From contig OZ017753.1 in the NCBI GenBank assembly GCA_963969365.1, forward strand, positions 744,001 to 808,000: a DNA stretch of 64,000 nt, read 5' to 3'. How positions within the stretch are numbered: position 1 is the first letter of the stretch; each line of letters starts with the position of its first letter. Origin of the DNA: Asterochloris sp. CNOR1. Taxonomy: Eukaryota; Chlorophyta; Trebouxiophyceae; Trebouxiales; Trebouxiaceae. Below, piece by piece: positions 57,144 to 64,000 of this stretch. Made by a program: the position numbers and the translations under genes. Below the pieces are notes generated by a model. The model made no database searches and was not told the DNA's origin. It worked only from the letters and a program-made list of their open reading frames with translations.

Positions 57144-58318
57144 TGTAGCACCGGAGGCCTAGGAGCACAACATATGCAGGTGAACTGTGGCGACCTGTTC
57201 CTGACTATGTCGCCCATCCACCAGCACCTGAGTAAAGATCATGTTGAGCTTCCACACAGCGATACCTTTGTCATATCGTATGCAGCTGGTTGATGCATGG
57301 TAGCAGTAACACCGCCATGAAGTAGAGCCAAGTCAACAGACAGTAAGTTCTTGTTGGGGGCTATGGCCAGCAACGCAAACCAGCCCTGGACTGCCTGCCA
57401 GAAATAGCAGCACGTCACCACGGCCAAGCCCAGGCATATCAGCATGTCCCAGGCCAACAGATCCGTGCACACTCAATGGGTCATGAACAGCCAGAGGTTT
57501 TGCTCTGCACTGCCAGTTACTCAAGCTTCCCGGCCTCCTTGTTGATCAGTGCAGCTAGTGAAGTCAGCACAGTAGAGGGCTGCTTTTGATCCTGCCAGTA
57601 AGCATCTGTGCTGGAGCCGGGAAGAATTGCAGCTTCAAGACCCCCATGACTCTCATCAAGTGTAGGTATGGTCATGCAGCTTGCTGCCAGGATGCAGCCA
57701 GGGGTGGTGTCAGGACCATGTATGCGCCACCTGAAATTTTCCTGAAGTGTCAATTGATAGAATCATGATGCAGCCTGCGTGCAAAGCTGAGCCTAGGCCT
57801 GGACACAGATGTGCAGGTGCTTGTAACAATGTTTGACTTGACGTTGGGCATGTGTGCAAGAAGGCTCTGAAGCCCCCTTTGGCGTGGTAGACATGAATGA
57901 AATACCCATCTGCAGCCAGCAAGATGGGTATCCGTGCGCAAGCCCAAGCAAATGAGCTGCCCCGAGGTGTGCTCTGCTGCTTGCTGGCTAGGTGGCGTTA
58001 CTGAGGCAGCACAGTCAGGGCGCATGACTTCCTGTGACTGCTCCTGACAGACACACTGATTGCTAGTGAAACAAGCAGTTTCACCTTGTGATGTTGGCCA
58101 GATTGACATCTGCCATGTCCTCCAGCACCTCTGAAATTGACGTGATGTGCTGAGGGGCTCGACCTGTGCTTGTAGCCTATTCTTGAAATTGCTGTACCAC
58201 ACTTGATTTTGACCAGGCTTGAACATTCATAAATCAGACGTTGACAGCTTTGCTGGACAAGGATGTCATCAGTAAATACTGCCCCACAGCCGCCAGCAGC
58301 TGCTGAGAGATGGTGCTG
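57144..58318. other. Region between AHI1 start and GH1 stop; possible small minus-strand gene
   Basis: Minus-strand blocks with protein-like flavour occur at about 58140-58085 (ISEVLEDMADVNLANITR), 57905-57840 (GYFIHVYHAKGGFRAFLHTC), 57750-57517 (ENFRWRIHGPDTTPGCILAA ... LINKEAGKLE, ending TAA) and 57402-57310 (AVQGWFALLAIAPNKNLLSV). They are bounded by plausible splice sites, but I could not join them in phase or match a family. They may be a small gene, or GH1 3' and AHI1 5' untranslated sequence. Confidence 0.3.
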
Positions 58319-61300
58319 TCAGGCATCAGACAGGCTTGATGTCTTAGGCACATCCCCCTCAAAGTAGTGGTGGAGCCAGGACAGTGACGCCTTGGGCCTT
58401 CTTTTCTGCCCATTGTCAAAGTCGACGTGCACCTGCAGCATTCTGCCAAAGTTCTAGAGCCGGCCACCGTGGCCAGTGGAAAGGCCGTCATCACACTGCG
58501 GCTTACCAATCCAAATCTGACATAGTAACCATCACGCCATTCAAAATCTGCAGGCAAGCAGCTCTCATTAAGGATCAGACACACATACACACCCCGTTGA
58601 GGCAGCAGTAGCAGCTCACTGTCAAGCAGGCTCCAACAGAAGTAGCCCACAAGATTCACTCCACTGTCTAGAGCCTTCTGAGCCTGCAAGCCCGGCATTG
58701 GTTCACATGAGCATCAGGAGGGTGCCTTGTGCATGCCTGCACTGCAGAAGCAACCTGCTTGCCTGATCCAGATAGCTGTGGAGGTAGTGAACTCGAAACT
58801 CGTCCTGCAGTGCCAGCTTGAGCGGCATATCAGACTCGTGAGGCACAGAGACGCCATTTTCTGCGGGCAGGTGGCAACTTATGGTGTGAGTGCATGTGGC
58901 TAAGCCTGCATGTGGCTAAGGCCTGTGGGTAGGTACAGAGTGCAGGGCAGTCTTGGGCAGCCTCAATGCTCGCCTGTGACGATAATGGCAGGGCTTCTGT
59001 AACGATCCTTGATATACTCAAGGAGTGGCCTGCAAGAGACTTCGTGAACGTGGAGCCCTGACATGCCATGAGTTTTGTATCAAGGTGGCCTGCTCTCATG
59101 AGCAGGCACAAGTCTGCAGACTGACACCTTGCGTTGCATGCTGCTTCACAGGATGCTTGCCTGCCCTGAGGGCCAAGAAGCGCAGAGAGGTCCCACTGAG
59201 CCTGCCTCAAGCTGCGGCCTACAGTGGGCAGTTGCCCACCTGAACCCTTGCGGAGCCACGTTGAGCCAGCCAGACTGTGCTCTAGGCCCTATGGGAACAC
59301 CATCAGGGTCCTCATTGTGAGCACAGGTCCTGTCGATGCTGGCTGCCATGGGGCAGTCCTGAATGTAATACGAGGTGTAATGGTTGAGCGCTGCAGGTTG
59401 CAGGGCCACAGTCAGCTGACAGCCAAACTCAACGATGAATGGCAGCCTGCCAGCAGGGTGCAGCGGCATGGTGACGCATTGTACCGGCCGGCATTGCAAT
59501 GCAAGGCATCTGCTGCACCTGGCACTGCTGGACAGCATGCCAGCACGCAGTCATCGCGCGACTCAATCAGAGTCCCATCCAAGAGCAACCCCTGATCAGA
59601 GCCCACCAAAGTAGGTCACAGACTCCTGCAGGGCCTTGGACTGCTCCTCAGTGAACTCTGGCAGAATGTCGCCCACTGCTGCTCGCACAGAGGCAGGGTA
59701 GTCGCCAAAGTAGCAGGGGTCTGCCCACAATCCAAGGTTGAAGTCAATGTTACGCTGGGCAGCCGCCTGCAGGGCACAGGATGCTGCCTAGGCCTGCAAC
59801 AGTGCAGCTGCAATCCGTGGACTGACTCTGACAGCTTGTTGGCACAGTACAGGACTTGAATCATTGTCTGCCAGCTGGGCTCCTGACCTGATCTTTTGAC
59901 GAGTTGGTGTAAGGAAAGGCCCTGCAGCAGACCAGCACAGAATCTGGTTATAACAATCTGCTGAAAGCTGCACAACCATGCACACTGCACTCACCAGTTC
60001 TCGTTGAAGTTGAGAGAAACCTGAGCGCCAGGACTGATCTGGCGCAGCTTGGTGGAAGCCGCAGCGTGAGCCAGGAGTGTGTAATGAGTGCACAGGTACT
60101 GAGCTTCCCTAGTGGCAATACCTGTAGACAGGGGAGCCCCAGCTGGCTTCACTGCTGCCCAGCGGAGGCATTGCCAGGGAGGCAGGGCATCTTTGCAGCC
60201 AGCGGGGCCACAGGCCATGTTGACTGTGCTCAAGGACCATGCCTCTCACTTGGAGGGAAGACGCCTTGGCCATACCCAGCAGGACAGAATGTCTGCCCCT
60301 CGTTGAATGTGGTCCACCATGTCACCCTCCCTCCAAGCTCCCTGGCAACCACTTCAGCATAACTGGCAAAGTCGTCCACAAATTGAGGGGAGGTGTGGCC
60401 GCCATACTTGTCCTGTAGGCATGCCAAGCCGCCTCATTCTGTAGCTGTAGGACGCACGCAGCAGCATCACCTGCTGGTGGTTGATGACAGGCCCTACAGT
60501 GCAAGACAGGCAGTGCACAGCTGGTGTGCCTGTCACAAGCCAGACCGAGGCCCTGAATGCACCTGGAGGGGCTGTGGGAGATCCCAGTGGTACAGCGTCA
60601 CCATGGGCTCAATGCCTGCTGCAATGAGCGCATCCGTGAGGTTGCTGTAAAATGCGAGCCCAGCAGGGTTGATCTGCAGGTGCGATCAGTCAGCACATGT
60701 GGAGGTTGGCAGCACAGACCATGCACAAGGATCAGCATGGGTTGCTGTAGTCACTGTCAGCAGTGTGGCTGTGCCAGGCAGAGGTATCTGCCATGGGCTG
60801 AATAATGCTGGTGAGCGGACTTTGCCTGGCATGGCCAGGTCTTAGATAGCATCGTGAGCTTGCAGGGCACACACTGATGCCTGACAGAGGCAATCACCGC
60901 TCCGGTCCCCTGTGGTAGGACCCTGGGCCAGGAGATGGAGTATCTGAAGTGCTTGATGCCAGCCTTCTGCATCAGGGCAATGTCCTCAACGTACCTGCAG
61001 AGCCGCAAGGCGGCATGGGCAAACTCTCGCCAGAGCTGACAGCATGCAGCAGTCAGGCCACGCACCTGTGATAGAAGTCACAGGCCGTGTCGCCTGTGTC
61101 ATTGTGGGAAACATTGCCTGTGGTGTGTGTATATGTGTCCCAGATGCTGACGCCTCTGCGTATGCATCAGTCTGCCATTCAGGCAGGCTGTTTCAGGCCT
61201 GGTACTGAAACAAAGTTAATTCGACGTGCAGGTGAACCTGCACTTACTTGCCATCTTCCGCCCAGGCGCCCTCAATCTGCAGGCACAGTCAGCTTCACAA

Positions 61301-61464
61301 TCAAAGGCTCATGATGCATGTTAGGCAGCACTATTGGCAGACACCTGGTAGGCTGCTGTGGCTGCACCCCACCAAAATGAGGGTTTGCCTCCCTCGGCTG
61401 ATCTGGCTGTAAGTGACATGATGAGCACACAAGCAGCCTGCCAGAGGCAAGCTCGACCTGCCAT
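58319..61464 (-). CDS. Secreted GH1 family beta-glucosidase
   Basis: ATG at 61464 opens a signal peptide ([20 protein letters not shown]) followed by [11 protein letters not shown]; exon 1 ends at 61345. Then [55 protein letters not shown] and SWPRVLPQG follow in GH1 order. The acid/base segment is [17 protein letters not shown] (about 60330), with Gly where most members have Pro after the catalytic Glu. Later come [18 protein letters not shown] and [13 protein letters not shown]; the nucleophile Glu codon is split (G|AA) by an intron at about 59000-58860 with a GC donor. The following intron also has a GC donor (CAG|GCAAGC). The gene ends [43 protein letters not shown], stop at 58321-58319. 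The enzyme hydrolyses terminal beta-glucosides in the secretory path or outside the cell. Confidence 0.92.
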
Positions 61465-61867
61465 TACTTCTGCTGTTGTGCTGGGTTGTACTGATCACAG
61501 CTCAAGCATGAGGCTGGATCCATGAATGGAATCAATAGGGCTCCACTACCCAGTGCATCATTTCTGCATTATATTGAGGCAGATGGATACCTCATCCAAG
61601 TACCAAGCCCATCATACCAGCATTCCAGGAAAGACGTTTGACCTCAAATGGTCAACATCGCATATTCATGCATGAGAAGCGGCATGATGGTTCAAGGGAT
61701 GTGGTGAACAGCCCCATCAGGATGGCAGATCTGCTGCGCAATGCTTGGACGGGCAGAGAGGTGCTGACTGCCCTTCTGTTGGCTCTGATTTCTGAGATCC
61801 TCACTAATCGACTCATCTTGACGGGTGCCAGGCCTGGCACAGCATCAAGTTTAGGAGACAGAGTGGC
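61465..61867. promoter_or_regulatory. Divergent upstream region of GH1 (-) and DIS3 (+)
   Basis: About 400 bases between the GH1 start and the first recognisable DIS3 exon. The true DIS3 start exon (normally a basic segment before the YLR-x-DI motif) should be here, but I could not identify it. The frame at 61638 onward has no family match. Confidence 0.4.
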
Positions 61868-64000
61868 TTGGTACTTGATCAGGCTCTGGAGAGTTATCTG
61901 CGCACAGACATTCCCTGTGGCAGCAGCAGGTGCTCTCACTGCACAGCCACAGCCCCGCAGCTCAGCGCAGAGGCATCACACTATGTGCTGCCTGACACCG
62001 CTGCGCTTGCTGAACTTTTGGAGCTGTTCGAGCTTCCAGAGATGCAGCACTTGCTGCTGCTGACCAGTGTTGTGACTAAGGTGAGGTCTCAAGGTGCCCA
62101 CTGCCTTGCTGGTACCAGAGGGTAGTGGCTGGGCAAGTGCTGCATGTCGTGCTCAAGCTGCAACGAAAGCCCCTGCTAATGTCGAACTGAGGAAAGTGCA
62201 GGTCAGCCAAACAGGCAACATGCGGAAATCTGCCAGGCTGAGGAAGCTGTATGCAGACAGGCGACGTTCCTGCACCCTGTTTGACAACCTGCACTGCAAG
62301 TATACAGCCCCAGGGCCTCACAGGTCAGCAGGGGGTTGCTTACCTCTGGTGCAGAGGCTGTCCAACATGTACACCGCTGAGGTGTCGTTCCATCAAGCAG
62401 CTGGCTGAATGCCTCCTGGCCTAGGCTGTGCCGCCCTGCAGTTGACTTCTGGCCACCGGCGCATCAGGCGGTGCACTGAGCTGCCTACGTGTGCCTCCAG
62501 CCCTTCCAAACTGCAAGCCCGCACTCGTGAGGTGGCACAACCGGCAGATTGCTGACCTGCCTGCATGCCTGCAGCACAGCCCAGGAGACACTGCAGCGGG
62601 CAGCAGACTGGTACTACAGCCACCTTGGGGGCCAGGTGCCCATCATCATCCTGGCAGGCAAGTCTGAGCCCCTCAGCTCAGCTGCGCCCAGCCCCGTGAA
62701 GCAGGCTCCTCTTCGCATCGCCCCGGCTGGCCCTGATGGAGACGCTGAGCTAGACGCTCTCCTGAATCAAACAGATGGGCTCCTGGACAGCCTGAGGCTT
62801 GAGGAGCTTGGCAGACCCACCAGCCCTGCACCAGGCGATGTGCAGGTGGGCATCGTGCAGGCACTTGCCAGGCAGAGCATTTTTCTGCTGGAGCATTGCC
62901 TGTAGGCTGTGCCCACCTGCCAGACAAGCACAGCAGCGAAAAGCGTGCATCAACATCTGTCTGCAGAGCAGGCTGGCACTGCAACATGAGCCTGATACCG
63001 TCTTGAGCCCAGAACTGTACCTTCAGTGGTCCCACAGCATGTGCACTTTGTGCCATGTGCATGGCCTGGAGTGAATACGAGGCTCACATCCTCGGGGGCG
63101 ATGCTGCTGCAGGGCGTGACCACTATGGCCCCTGCCCAGTATGTGGCAACCATGCACGGCAGCCAGCCTGCCATCATGGACATGTATGAGTCCCTGACAC
63201 AGGCCAGGCTGGCTGCTGCCCTGGAGTCTGCGTCAGGCAAGCAGGCTGGGCATGGCTCAGCGGCAGCTGCCGCAGACCATGGCTACACGCCGCATCTGGG
63301 GCCAGCTGCTCTGGACGATGCTCTCAACAATGGGCTCGCGATGAAGGTGGGCGGGCATGCTCTGTCACTGGTGGTGATTAAGGCTGGGCGCTCGAGGAGC
63401 ACCAGGTGCTTATGGGCATGCCATTGGCGAAGTGCACGCTCTGTGAGCATCTGGTGCATGTCGGTGGGTCAAGCAACATGCTCGGCAGCCCTATATCAAG
63501 GTGCAGCTCACCAAGCATGGCTGTGCAGGCCAGGCATTGTTGTGCGCCCCTGCAGGGCACCGTGCGCATGGGCAGGCAGGCTGCAGACGAGGCCTATGTG
63601 CAGATGACCGGCCAGGCAGGGCAGGGCATGAGCCGGGTGCTTCTCAAGGGGAAGCACAATGTCAACAGGGCGATGCAGGGTGACATGGTGGCAGGTCCGT
63701 CCATGAGCACTTTAGTCAAAGCTGGCCTCAGGCAGTATCTCCAAGGCCCCAAGCAAAGCCACTGCATGTGACAGCTCATCCATGTTGCCCTGCACCGTGT
63801 TGCCTGCGCCGCCTGTGCCGGACTGTGATGCTTTGTGCACCAAGTCTCATGCAAATGTATCAACCCGCCCCTCTGTGCTCACACTTGCTCTTTCCTGCCA
63901 GCAGTGCGCCTCCTGCCACGCTCCCATTGGACACAGCAGAGCAGCTCGGCAGCAGATGCCAACATCCCTCCATCACAGACAGCTGAGCCGGTCACTGCGG
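61868..64000 (+). CDS. DIS3: Exosome nuclease DIS3/RRP44, N-terminal part (runs off the window)
   Basis: The first recognisable exon reads SYLRTDIPCGSSRCSHC (about 61889-61945), the C-x4-C-x2-C CR3 motif of DIS3, and continues HYVLPDTAALAELLEL to a donor at 62081; LPDT carries a PIN-domain acidic residue. Further blocks are RLRKLYADRRRSCTLFDNLH (about 62236-62300), RAADWYYSHLGGQVPIII (about 62600), GDAELDALLNQTDGLLDSLR, YTPHLGPAALDDALNNGLAM, QGTVRMGRQAADEAYV (about 63555), VLLKGKHNVNRAMQGDMVA (about 63640) and VRLLPRSHWTQQ (about 63903), following the order PIN, then cold-shock domain. DIS3 is the catalytic subunit of the RNA exosome. The RNB and S1 domains lie beyond the right edge. The CR3 motif favours DIS3 over DIS3L2. 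The start exon is unresolved. Confidence 0.85.

Noticed and set aside
1-64000. CRISPR arrays, bacterial operons, tRNA or rRNA genes, a defence-type gene cluster
   Set aside because: Looked for and not seen: no regularly spaced repeats, no tRNA box B/T-loop pattern, and all confident genes are intron-bearing eukaryotic genes with ordinary roles.

Overview
This is nuclear DNA from a GC-rich, very intron-dense green alga, most like a chlorophyte of the trebouxiophyte kind. The evidence is: protein-coding exons of about 60-280 bp separated by short introns on both strands; (C)AG|GT and some AG|GC donors; C/T-rich acceptors ending CTGCAG; TGTAA motifs downstream of several stop codons; Ala/Gln/Ser-rich tracts; and proteins that look eukaryotic throughout. 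I see no CRISPR array, operon, rRNA or tRNA gene. Gene identities come from reading motifs by eye, and splice models from donor/acceptor sites plus phase agreement; no database search was possible.

Layout. 1-5801 is a chromodomain Ty3/Gypsy LTR retrotransposon flanked by direct 140-bp-type LTRs (the left one is cut by the window edge). Its pol is on the minus strand and its gag/protease on the plus strand. Between gag/protease and the right LTR it carries two head-to-head pieces of an intronless EDEM-type (GH47) ER mannosidase. 6604-10750 (-) is the mRNA-export helicase DBP5/DDX19. 11106-14076 (+) is an F-box protein with long Ala/Gln-rich tails. 14302-~19261 (-) is a MYCBPAP-like flagellar central-apparatus protein. 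19489-~20175 (+) is a Canopy (CNPY3/4-like) ER saposin-fold protein. 20944-21672 (+) is a small, possibly plastid-targeted one-helix protein. 22138-28954 (+) is a DENN-domain Rab exchange factor with a long disordered tail. 29451-33426 (-) is an unrecognised gene. 34331-39375 (-) is a secreted-entry polytopic membrane protein. 39623-41711 (+) is a dual-specificity phosphatase. 42330-43572 (-) and 43634-46864 (+) form a tight divergent pair (unknown protein and coiled-coil protein). 47321-47717 (+) is a 77-residue EF-hand-like protein. 47771-51694 (-) holds one or two unrecognised genes. 52118-57143 (-) is AHI1/jouberin, a ciliary transition-zone WD40 protein. 58319-61464 (-) is a secreted GH1 beta-glucosidase. 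From ~61868 to the right edge (+) is the N-terminal part of the exosome nuclease DIS3/RRP44.

How the genes fit together. Most are ordinary housekeeping genes: RNA export, RNA decay, vesicle traffic, ER folding and secreted hydrolase. The presence of both AHI1 and MYCBPAP argues that the organism keeps a cilium/flagellum at some life stage, or at least keeps the genes. The most unusual object is the retrotransposon carrying host-type mannosidase sequence. The next most notable points are repeated GC-AG introns, one of which splits the codon of the GH1 catalytic glutamate, and adaptor/clathrin-like motifs in the tail of the DENN protein.
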